This document shows, in pieces, positions 38,229 to 49,189 of a stretch of 64,000 nt of DNA. The position numbers and the translations under genes were made by a program. Source of the DNA: Rotaria sordida (lineage: Eukaryota > Rotifera > Eurotatoria > Philodinida > Philodinidae); the NCBI GenBank assembly GCA_905250125.1, contig CAJNOL010001288.1, positions 1 through 64,000 on the forward strand, written 5' to 3'. The first letter of the stretch is position 1. Each line of letters begins with the position of its first letter. The notes below the pieces were generated by a model. It searched no databases, had not been told where the DNA came from, and saw only the letters and a program-made list of their open reading frames with translations.

Positions 38229-38980
38229 ATTTATATTCTATACTACTAAATAATATAATATATCAATTTATATCCATATGATGTTTAATATATCTAAAAA
38301 AAGGTATATTCTATTCTTAATATTATAATATGAGACATTAAAAAAATTAAGGAAATAAGGAGAAAATAATACAATATTTGAAAAATTAAAGAAAAAAACC
38401 CCATTCATGATGTTTGTCCTACGCACTCTTTGGAAATAACCATTCGATCATAAAGAGAAAGAATCATTATTACACTTGAATTAGTTTTTATACCATATCT
38501 TGTTTTATTTATGAATCATGTTCGTCGTAAGCATCAAACATTTTATGTTTAATGGTGGTATATCAACCAACGAAAAGAGAAATAAATCAATTCATATCAT
38601 CAACTAGCGTACTCTATCTGCTCATAATACATAATTCTTCAGTTCATTTTGATCGTTCCATTAATCTCAATGATTGTAGAAAAGTGGTTACCATCATAGC
38701 AGCAGTGTTCGGATTTCCGAAAAAGGAAATTTCATAAGTTTCGAAGATTTCAAGCATTTGTGTTCTTAATTTTACATTACTTCCTAAAATGATGTCATTT
38801 CCAAAATTTCTGTAATTATGTACTTACAGAAATTTCTCAAATTACAGAAATTTCTAAAATTTTTGAAATTTCCAATATGTATAAAAATCTTTGATTTGTA
38901 CTACTATATAATTATCGAGCTGATGGAAATTTCAGAAATTTGGGTAATTTTCTTTTTTGGAAATGTGAACATACCTCTAG

Positions 38981-39071
38981 CAGGCTTCGCAGCGAAATCC
39001 CTACAGTCAACGTCATTTCCTGATTTCCTGATTTTTTCTGCGTTGACTGTAGCGATACGCTGCGAAGCCTG
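38981..39071. mobile_element. MITE hairpin, 91 bp, flanked by CTCTAG
   Basis: Begins CAGGCTTCGCAGCGAAAT and ends CGCTGCGAAGCCTG, with TACAGTCAACG/CGTTGACTGTA inside. CTCTAG flanks both sides (38975-38980 and 39072-39077). Shares its CAGGCTTCG end with 33315-33418. Confidence 0.7.
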
Positions 39072-39344
39072 CTCTAGCATAGTTGGTAACTCAAAACTGA
39101 TGAATTCTAAAATACAAAACAACTTTACTATATACGTTTTAAAATAGTAAAACAAAGTGTTCTTTCTCTTGTGTAAAAACACTTGAACAATTTTAAAATT
39201 CAGCTTTTCTTTCCTTTTAAAATAAAAAGGATTAAATCTGTTTCTTTTTTTTTTTTTACAATGATGACATAGATAACAACTTGATCATAAACATTAATTT
39301 TGACAAAGTTTTACTTTGTCATCTATATTAGGGGTGGGCCATTT

Positions 39345-40260
39345 AATTTAACGGGACCTAATTAATGACATTAATTAATGTGTTTCATTAACCATTAATA
39401 TTAATATTAATGAATTAAGTTTTTCCAAGAAAACATTAATCATTAACATTAATATTAATGATTAATGAAAAACATTAACATTAAAGGGATCCCCTCCCTT
39501 AAAAAACTTACTTTTCGTCAGAATGGCCAAGGTTGAGATAAATATATGGGGAGATAGCCTGTCATTTGCTCTTTCATAAACGATAAAAACTTTTCTTTGA
39601 TACCTCCTTTTTCCCGAAAAATTTTCAATATTTTTGACGATCCCTATTCGAAAAACCGCTGGTTTTTCAAAAAAATCCAAAAATCTTTTTCGTTTTTTCT
39701 CAAAATGGTGGTCGAATGACGCATCTCCAGCGAAAGTCAACTATAATCCGATATAAAGTCAAATGTTTTTTTTTTGTTTGAAAGTTCGTGTTTGGGACTA
39801 GCCCCTCTTGTGGCCCTTTTTTTAAAATAAGCCCTTTTATTATTATATAAGAAGCCATCTCTATAGAAAAAGCACTATTTTTTCGGGATTTTTCGAGTCA
39901 TTGAACTTGTCATCCCTTTCTTTCGCTTAAAAAGTATGAATTTTAAAAAAAGGGCCACGAGAGGGGCTAGCCCTAGAGACAAGCTTTCAAACAAAAAAAA
40001 TTATATATACATATAATGAGGGTCCACAGAGAGTTCTTGGAGATGAGATGAGCTATTTTTTGACCGTTGTTTGGTTCATATCTCTGTCAAATGTCAGGGT
40101 ATCGAGCTGAAAATTTTACCACAGCCTCCTCACTTCAGCCACAACAGATGCTCCAAATTTCAGCCCATTTGAACTTACCTGAGCTGAGATCGATTTTTGA
40201 GGGGGGGGGGACCCTTAATATTAATGATTAATGAAAACATTAGTCATTAACATTAATATT
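39345..40260. repeat. Foldback block inside ATTAATATTAATGATTAATG tracts
   Basis: Outer sequences are runs of ATTAAT/CATTAA on both sides. Inside, TTTGAAAGTTCGTG..GGACTAGCCCCTCTTGTGGCCC (39768-39820) pairs with GGGCCACGAGAGGGGCTAGCCC..CTTTCAAA (39951-39991). Non-coding. It may be one element with AT-rich ends. Confidence 0.55.
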
Positions 40261-40304
40261 GTTTTCGATTAAGGAAGGTTATAGACATTTGTTGAGTAAA
40301 TTGT

Positions 40305-40404
40305 NNNNNNNNNNNNNNNNNNNNNNNNNNNNNNNNNNNNNNNNNNNNNNNNNNNNNNNNNNNNNNNNNNNNNNNNNNNNNNNNNNNNNNNNNNNNNNNN
40401 NNNN
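40305..40404. other. Assembly gap (100 N)
   Basis: Exactly 100 Ns, a conventional scaffold gap of unknown true length. It removes the 5' part of the TATA-binding protein gene. Confidence 0.99.
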
Positions 40405-42006
40405 AATTAGTTCAAGAATAACAACAAATATGGGTCCACCACCATCTGTTTCATCCTATCATCCAAATTCTGTTGCACCATCAACACCATTTTCAACAGC
40501 TGCAACACCATTTACACCACGACCAGCTGATGTTTCACATTTACAACCAAGTTTACAGTAAATAAAAATAAAAATAAATTAAATTATTTATTATCCAAAA
40601 AAATTTTTGTTTGTTCTAGAAATATTGTATCAACAGTTAATCTTGGTTGTCAATTAGATTTAAAACGTATTGCATTACAAGCACGTAATGCTGAATATAA
40701 TCCAAAACGTTTTGCTGCTGTTATTATGCGAATACGTAATCCACGTACAACAGCATTAATATTTGGTTCAGGTAAAATGGTATGTACAGGTGCTAAAAGT
40801 GAAGAAGATTCATTACAAGCTGCACGACGTTATGCAAGAGTTATACAAAAACTTGGTTTTCCTGTATGATATTTATTTTAAATTTTCATCGTATTTATGA
40901 AAAAAAAAAATAATGATCTTTTTTTTTAGGCTAAATTTCGAGATTTTAAAATTCAAAATATGGTTGGAAGTGTTGATGTAAAATTTCCTATTCGATTAGA
41001 AGCACTTGTATTAAAACATTATCAATTTTGCAGGTATGAATATATATATATATATATTGATCATATAGATTTGATCTTTTTTTTTGTCGTAATAATAACT
41101 CGTATAAAGAGTAGTTTGAATAGAGCAAAAAAAAAATTGTTTTTTATTAAAGATTTTCAGCAATTGAAATCCAAAAATAAAAGCTTATTCTGATTACAAT
41201 GAGAGCCACTAATTACCTACAAAATAACAAATCTCCGAGCTCTCTCCATGACATTCTTGATATTAAGCAGTCCTCTTCTGTCAAAAAATCTATTTTCATC
41301 TCAGAACAATTGATCTAGCTGAGAAACTTGAGGAAATATAGATCTAGAAAGCTTATAGCAAAAAATTTCAGTTGTCAACATTTACTGCTACGACTTAACA
41401 TAGTACAATTTTTCAATTTAAAACTTTTCTGAAAAATGTCGGTATTCATATCATCTATAATAGATAAAAGATGAGAAGAAGAAGAAAGGAATGTTTATAA
41501 ATATGTGAGAGAATGAAGCCAAAGAGAAGAAAATGCATATGTATATTAGTAGATGTCTCTTCTAATAAAACATTATCAAAATAATTATATAATTAAATAA
41601 ACACTGATATACAAGGCACGAGTTTACTTGTTTGAAAGCTTGCAGTGCTAGATTTTTCACTATAGGAAAAGTTCAAAAGTCAATAATAAATAATATTTTG
41701 AAAATTAAATCTTTATGATCAATTTTTAGAACTATTGTCTCTATATATAATTAATTTTTTATTTAAAGTTATGAACCAGAATTATTTCCTGGTTTAATCT
41801 ATCGAATGATGCAACCGAAAATTGTACTACTTATTTTTGTTTCCGGCAAAGTTGTATTAACCGGTATAAATAAGATGATAATATTTTATAGATGAAAATT
41901 TTGTTTTTCTTTTTTTTTTTTTTTTTTTCAAGGAGCAAAAGTTCGTCGAGAAATTCATGAAGCATTTGAACGTATTTATCCAATACTTAAAGGTTTTCGC
42001 AAATAA
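40405..42006 (+). CDS. TBP: TATA-binding protein (5' end lost in gap)
   Basis: Exons seen: from the gap to 40557, then 40620-40863, 40930-41033, 41769-41863, 41933-42006. Nucleates TFIID and the pre-initiation complex on promoters. The first visible exon codes a variable Pro/Ser/Thr-rich N-terminal part ([13 protein letters not shown]..). The conserved saddle then follows as two repeats: [48 protein letters not shown], then [50 protein letters not shown] and stop. This is a full-length core. The frame is open upstream of the ATG at 40428 into the gap, so the true start may lie further 5'. AATAAA occurs about 230 bp after the stop. Confidence 0.96.
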
Positions 42007-44535
42007 ATTCTGTTTATATGTTGTATAAAAATAGTTACGGTGATTTGTATATGTATAGATCTTTCTCTTTATTGCTTGTTTCTTAGTATATACTATACAA
42101 ATGTGTTATGACAACATGCAGATTCTGCTTGTTGATTTCTTTTTTTTTCTTTTTTTTTTTTATTGGTGTTAATAACAAAAAAAAAAAGATGAGATATATT
42201 AATTCAGATGGAATGTTTATTAAACAAACTTCTAAATAAATGGTATCAATAAAAAAAAAAAAACTATAATTTTGATTTGTAATGTTATAACATAACAATA
42301 AGAGGAATCTATTTGGGAATTTTAATGTAGGAAGGTTTTAGATATTGTTCGAGATTCAATTGTATACTCAGTTAAATTTTGTTAACATTCGAGCATTATG
42401 TAGAACCTTCTTTTCATCACTCCTTGCCTAACGAAGGAACTATGCGAACGAATACTCGCTGCTTGAACTCATATTGGATTTACAAGGGAGGTCTCGGTAA
42501 GACTAGAAAAATTTAAAAAGGATTCGAGTTATGACCGTTTTATTGAATTTTTAGATATTTACTAAAAAAATCAGATAAAAGTATTTCTATCTGAAATTTC
42601 GCATATAAACAAATTGAATGATTAGTAAAACTTTCTAAATGTTTCAGCAGAAACGAATGTTCCGTTGTCGAAATAATATGATCATTTGTAACAAAATTCG
42701 AGTTTATTTGAAAATCGAATATCTCGGCAAAGGAACATTTTTTTTTTTGGCTGAATCTTTCAGAATATTCTATTAGTTATTTGACCTATTCATGGACAAA
42801 GTTTCAGATCAAAATGTTATTATTTAATTTTCCGATAAATACTTAAAACTACATGGAAAATTCAATACAACGATCATAACTCGGTACCAGAAGCCCATGG
42901 ACACGAACTTTTGTAGGATTTCCCTGATTTTATCCAAAAACGACGGTTATCACTTCGGGTAGTTCTCTTGTACGATATATGGGTTGGAAAACGATGGTTT
43001 TTTTTTTATTTATTTATTTATACAGATTGATTATTCTGATGTTGGTGAAGTTGATATATATACTACGATGGGCATAATCTATTTGCGGAGTGGTGTACAA
43101 AAAAAAAGATTCTCGGTTGCAGATGTGAAAGCAGCATTTTTCATGACATCATGAGTCGCTTTTTCTTTCGCTCCATAACATGAAATATTATAAAACAAGA
43201 CGATCTTCATGTTAAAAGCTTTATTAGAACTAATAGCGAGTCACAAAGCATTAAATAATTTTTTTATCGATCACAGATAGAAATTTGTAGATTTTATTAT
43301 GACTTTCCTTTCTAGACGAGATTTTAACAATAGGAATGACTAATTTCGAATCGAGTTCACTACCAATGATTTTATATTATAAAAAAGAACATAAAGATTA
43401 ACAATTCTAGAAATGAAGAACTTGATTTCAAACTAAAAATAGCCGTTTTTGAAGATATCTAATCATATATCATTCTCTAAAATTAATCTTCGATTAGAAG
43501 ACTTCCAGCTTTATACAAATAAAATAATGATATAACTGTGAAAACCCATATAAAACAATCAACTTAATAATAAATTCAATTTTTATATCATTCAAGATGA
43601 ATGGATCCTTTTTGATCGATTTTATCTCTTCATTGTAAAATGACTTCAGCCAAATATAAGTTTACTAATATCATAATTAATAACTACAGAAGCTATTCTC
43701 GTTGATGACTCAATACTAACTCTATTGTATCAGTCCCAATAAGTAAAGCGTCAAATTGATTATCGCTACTAATACTATCTTTATTGTAAGTCATAATGTT
43801 AAAAGAGGGTATGTGTTTTAGAACATTCAATTTAGCCTTAATATATACCATCAATGAAGAATAGATGATAGAGATTCATTTTTTTTCTTTTAGAAAAAAA
43901 TTGATCTTTGTCTACTATACTCTCCTGTCTCGAAATATGATTTCCAAACAGTTTTGATTCAATTCATGTTATTTTTTACATGTATTATTATATATTTTTA
44001 ATATAGCTTTTCATATGTGATTATCTCCTATTGGTATAATTTCTTTAATTCTATTTCATGAATAAGAAATACAATTTAATAGCATATTTATTGCATCAGT
44101 TCTTTCGAAATCTTAACGTATTTTTCTTTTGATTTTCACATTATTTCATAATAATATTGTGTAAAGAAATGTGCGTCGTTTTTTTTCTTTTTCTTTTTCT
44201 TTTTCTTTTTTCTTGCAAACTAATTACCTATGTGTGGTGTAATAATTGCAACTGAGTTGAGTAATTTTGCCTACTATAAAAACATCTTGAATACAGTATA
44301 CAATGTTTTTAACAACATCAAAAGTAAAGTGTTATTTCAGGTAAGATTATTTTATACAGTAGGAGACTTCTTTTTTTTTAAACTGATATTGATTATATAG
44401 ATTCGACACTCAGTTCATAATATATATAAATATTTAACTGAGCCAATTCTTTATATTCATATAAATAAAAAAGTAAAATAATAAATGAATGTCTATTTCT
44501 TGACAAAAGGATTTTTTTTATTTATTTTTATCTAG
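42007..44535. other. Intergenic region, with family B copy 2 and a likely 5' UTR exon of the vWA gene
   Basis: After the TBP 3' UTR, 43430-43745 is the second copy of dispersed repeat family B (first at 31905-32190). Near 44283-44341 a short transcribed leader is plausible: it contains two candidate donors, AAA|GTAAAG at 44323/44324 and CAG|GTAAGA at 44340/44341, before the acceptor TCTAG at 44531-44535. Nothing else recognised. Confidence 0.5.
43430..43745. repeat. Dispersed repeat, family B, copy 2
   Basis: Same order of blocks as 31905-32190: AGAAGACTTCCAGCTTT, TTTTTATATCATTCAAGATGAATGG, and a TGATTCAA/TGACTCAA tail with CTATTG. Non-coding. Confidence 0.65.
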
Positions 44536-46516
44536 TGGTTCGTGGTCGTGGAGCTTCGGGTGGACGAGGTCGTGGCCGAGGTCGAGGTCGAGGTCGTCCA
44601 GTAGCACGTGGTGGACGTCATGGAAGTCGTCGAATAGGTCGACAACCACGAATGGATATTGATCAACAACAAGCATCTACAACTCCTATTACTGATCTTG
44701 ATATAAATGGTGATTCAAAACCATTTTTTGTCAATGCAAATGTAACATTAGATCAACATATTCAAGCACAAACAACAAATTTATCACGTTATTTAGCAAC
44801 TCTATTTTCACTTGATTTAAATAGTGTTGAAATTGGTCAAAAAGCTAAAGCATGTGCATTAGCTGCAGCTTGGTGTCGACATGATCATAAATTAGCAAAT
44901 AATCTTTTACGTCATCGACGTTTATTTACTTTAACTGAAGTTCTTAAAGCTGTAACTATGTTAGATGCTGCAAGACAAATACGTGTTTATGAAAAAAAAT
45001 TAAAACGTCTTGAATTAAATAAAATTAAACCAAAAGCAATTAAATTAGGAAAAATAAAAAATAATATTGATAATTTAAATAAACTTAAACCATCAAATGG
45101 TTCAGCTAGTGGTGCTGTTGCACGACATATACAACGTTGGACAAGAACATTAACAAAACAAGAATTAGAATATTTTGCATTACATATGCCAACTGAACCA
45201 TGGAAAAAATTAGCTGATATTGTTCATTTTAATCCAACAAAAGATTTTCCATCTTTACCATGGTTTTTACCATTTTGTTTTGGTACATCAGCACCAGCTG
45301 AAACAATGGTTGCACGTTGTCGTGATTTAACAAATGAAAATGTTAATGATTTATTAAAAGAATTTTCTATTCCATATTCACATTTAAAACAATTTAAAGA
45401 ACATTTAAATGAAACATCAAAAGCTAAAATTGCTGCTAAAGAAGATAAACTTGATACTATTTTATGGTATTATGAAGATTTACAATGTTCACCTGTTGAT
45501 GATATTATCAGTGAACGATTACGTGATGGTGAACAAATTACTTTACCTTATGGTAAATTAATGGAACGTCTTTTACTTTGTCGAATGTTACGAGAAGGTG
45601 AATCAACAACATCTACACGTTATGGACGTCGAGGTGCTCGAAATACAACATCGAATTCATCTAATCAACCAGCACATCCAGATAAAGCAAAATTTTATTC
45701 AGATTTATTGCCAGTAGCACAAGCTCAACTTGAAAAAATTAAATTACCATTAGAATCACCTGTAGCTGTTATTGGTGATGCATCAGGTTCAATGGAAGTT
45801 GCTATTCGTACAGCAACTATTCTTTCATCATTACTTACGGCAATTTGTTCAGCTAAACTTAATTTCTTCAATGATAAAGTATTTGAACCAGCATTTGTTC
45901 CAAAAACTTTGGAAGATGTTTTATCATTAGCACTGATAACACAAGCTGATGGATCAACAGCAAATGCTGCTGGTCTTGTACCATATTATAATGCTAAAGA
46001 AGTAATCAAAACATTTGTTATGGTTACTGATGAAGAAGAAAATGCTAATGGTACAATAGCTGATGGTTCAACAACAAGATTTTTTGAATTATTTATGAAA
46101 TATCGTGCTGAAATTTATCCAGCTAAACTTGTTTTTATTTCTTTTCTTTCTCATCAACATGCACAAGGTCAAATGTATTCACAATTTGTGAATGCAAATG
46201 TGCCAGACGTTCTTCAAGTAAGAAAATAAAAAATACAAGATTTATTATTTTTTTTCTTACTATTTTATCGAATTATTTCCTTTTTTTTTTGTAGTTCAAA
46301 TTTAATCGTGAACGACCTGATTTAACTAAAATTGATAATTTAATTGGTTTATTATCAACAGGTTCTTCAGATTCATTCGATAATAGTCTCGATCCATTGC
46401 AAGTTGAATTTGAACAAAATGGTATTGAATCCGTCATAACACGATTAGTTGAAAAACAAGATGAAAATTCTATGCCAATGGATGTTGAAATGAATAAAAC
46501 AACAGCTGCAAATTAA
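44536..46516 (+). CDS. RG-rich N-terminus plus von Willebrand A domain protein (Ro60/TROVE-like possible)
   Basis: Coding exons 44536-46217 and 46295-46516. The coding frame starts right at the acceptor TCTAG with TGGTTCGTGG. If the leader exon ends in A (donor at 44324), the join makes ATG|GTT and a 634-residue protein. Otherwise the first ATG is at 44652 (about 596 residues, losing the RG repeats). The N-terminus is an RGRGRGRG/RGG stretch typical of RNA-binding proteins. A helical region follows (WTRTLTKQELEYFALHMP, LADIVHFNPTKDF). The vWA domain (about 405-560) has an intact metal site: DASGS near 415, a downstream Thr (DGSTAN) and VTDEEE. Similarity to Ro60-type TROVE proteins is suggested by layout only. 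A likely AATAAA is at 46567-46572. Confidence 0.8.
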
Positions 46517-49189
46517 ATTTTGATTCTAATTATTTTCTTCTTTTTTTTTTTACAATTTTATTTGCAAATAAAATTGACAAAATAGTTTTATAAATTAAAA
46601 GATTTTTCTATAGTCAAAGTCCAAATTTCGCGTATGGAATATTATCAAGTTTTCATAATTATTTTGATAGTTTTTTCTCTGTTATTGATCTTCTGAATTT
46701 CGAAAGTTGTTTTCTCTTCGATTATAATTGATTGCCAATAGCATTGATGAATATACTTAGAAAAATATCATTAAATAGTATTTTGGAACTCTGTTTTATG
46801 ATTTTATCCACTATCGGTTAATCAACAGATAAATGATAATGAATATATTTTTTGTATGCTACCAGATTTATTTTCATTAGTATTTTTATGTTAACTCTTT
46901 GAGGACGGAATTTTTTTTTTCATCAAAAAGTGATTCTTCAATCATTTTATTTTTTTAAGCTCAAAATGATTACATAAAAATCTTGTAATAATCAAAAAAA
47001 AAAACAATTTTTTTTCGTCTTTTAAATAAAATCCTGACATGCAAGTGAAACATTCGATGTTTGCTTTTAACTTGTATTTCTTGTTGTTGCACTAAGTACA
47101 ATTTCTTCGTGTTTTTTTTATAAGCAAATAGATTTCATTCTCAAAACGAAGAATAGATTGTGAGAATGCTAGTTTGGGCTTCTTCTCAGAGGGAGATCTT
47201 TCAAGATTTATACGTTCAATGTTATAACAGAGAAACTTCGACACTACAATCATGTAGTTTGATTTTTCTTTAAATGTAAAAGTAAACAAAGTTTGTTGGT
47301 TTTTACCTCTTGTTATTGAGTGTTACTTATTATTTCAAAGTTTAAAGATGAATCGATCTTTAATAGAAGAGATGTGGGTCTATTTTTATTCTAGTTTATC
47401 CTCATTTTTTACTGATGAGTTATCTATACGATTTTGTTGAGTGGTGATTTTAAGAAAAAAAGGAAAGAAGAACGATTTTTCATTGTAAATTGTTAACTTG
47501 TCAGGTGAAATTGAATATTTGTTTAAATGTTTTAATAGAAATTTGTTCATATTTAATTTTCTAAATCTTGTTACAAGTCGATTGTGATTTAAAATCATAA
47601 AAACATTTGCATAATACTCTAGACAAATTATTTTATTTTTGGTTTTTTTCTATAAATTACTAAAAGACTACAGATAGTTATGAATTTACAAATGTCTTTT
47701 TATGTTTCTTTTCTTATATTACTTTCATTATCTAACGATGAATATTTCTCTAGCTCTATTATTTATTTTAAAAAAATGTACAAAATAAAATGATAGCTGT
47801 AGTTCTCATATTTATTGTTTTCTCGAATTTTCATTATGTACGTCTGTATTTTTTGTGTTATTTAATTTTATATCTAAATAAAATGGATATAAGATGACAA
47901 TATTGAACAAAATATGAGTTTATGAGTGTTTTACATAAACTATTACTGTACACTAAATCCAAATAGAAATACTCAAAAAAACATTGAGTATTATACGGCG
48001 AGTACTTATGAATTCTCGTGCTATTTTCTACCGTGAATACTTTTTGAGTATTCATTTGATGAGTATCTTCACTAGAGAGAAATCTATCAATATTGATTCA
48101 ACAGTAAAATATATTTTTTGGACTTTATGAGCATTGATCAGTTTGTTTTCTTTTTATGGATGAGTATTAACATAAATTTCAAACTGTATACTCCAACATA
48201 AAATCAACTAGAGAAGAGAAGATAGTACGTATGTCATAACACAACTGAGCATATCTTATATTCATATTCCTATGTCAAATGACATTGAAAATATCCCTAC
48301 TGTTGCGTTCCTAAACATCTGTCTATTGAAAATATAGTTAAGAACAAAGACAAAAAAAAAGAACGAATTATCTGTCGTAATAATAAATATACATGTCATA
48401 ATTGATATAAATTTCCTTAACTAAGACGTTTGTATTTTAACTTATTTTAGCTGTCATAATTCAAATTTCTTTGTACTCTTTAATTTTATATCAATAAATA
48501 ACTATATTAAACAAAAATATATTTTTTATTTGTTCATAATAAACTTGACTTATATATGACTCATTATAATAAATATAATATAAAACGATAAATAAAATTT
48601 ACATGACTTCTGTTTCTAGATAAATCTTGATTATATTTAGATTGTGATAAAAAAAACATTGAGGTTAATGAAGTTGTCTTATTTTCTTGACTATAAAAGG
48701 AATATCTGTTTTATGTTATATAAATTTCGAAGATTAATATGAATTATTCATTAAACTCATACCGAAAGGTACATTAGCAAGACTTTGTTTTGTGTTGTTG
48801 TCACTGTCTTGTGTATTTACTCATGTTATCTTTAGTTGAACATGATTTTTATGTGAATAATTAAAATTGACTTAACAGATGTAAAAATATACATTGTTTT
48901 AATCAAATTTTCTAAAGTATTTACAAGAAAAACAAATCTTTCCAGTGCACATTTTAATTTGAGATAGATCATATAAAACAACAGGTTTTTAAATATTTAT
49001 ATGTGAAGAAAAAAAAGAAAAAAAACATGTAGGTTTGTCGCCCACACATTATTTCTTGATAAGTAGTGAATAGTCTCGAAAAACAGTTTATTTTTAGAAT
49101 ATCTTTTCTAACATCTTATCATACAAGAAGATATTTTCCTATTTAAACCAATTACAGCATTATTTTGTTATTAAATTTTACAAACAATA
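46517..49189. other. Intergenic region
   Basis: AT-rich, no gene recognised. Small frames at 47092-47598 and 47858-48055 lack family resemblance. A small imperfect hairpin lies at about 47968-48056 (AATACTCAAAAA paired with TTTTTGAGTATT). The last few hundred bases should hold the nuclear receptor promoter. Confidence 0.5.

Larger units (their letters stand above)
38229..40304. other. Intergenic region with several inverted repeats
   Basis: Upstream of Rab8 and before the gap. Holds a (A)AATTTC-rich stretch (38775-38945), a short MITE (38981-39071), ATTAAT-rich tracts (39345-39485 and 40215-40260) and a foldback between them. Reading frames at 38552-39147 and 39462-39740 have no protein resemblance. 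Confidence 0.5.

Noticed and set aside
40259..40304. A start codon and short peptide before the gap as TBP exon 1
   Set aside because: The sequence is the end of an ATTAAT-rich repeat, the frame continues only through Ns, and nothing links it to the TBP coding frame.
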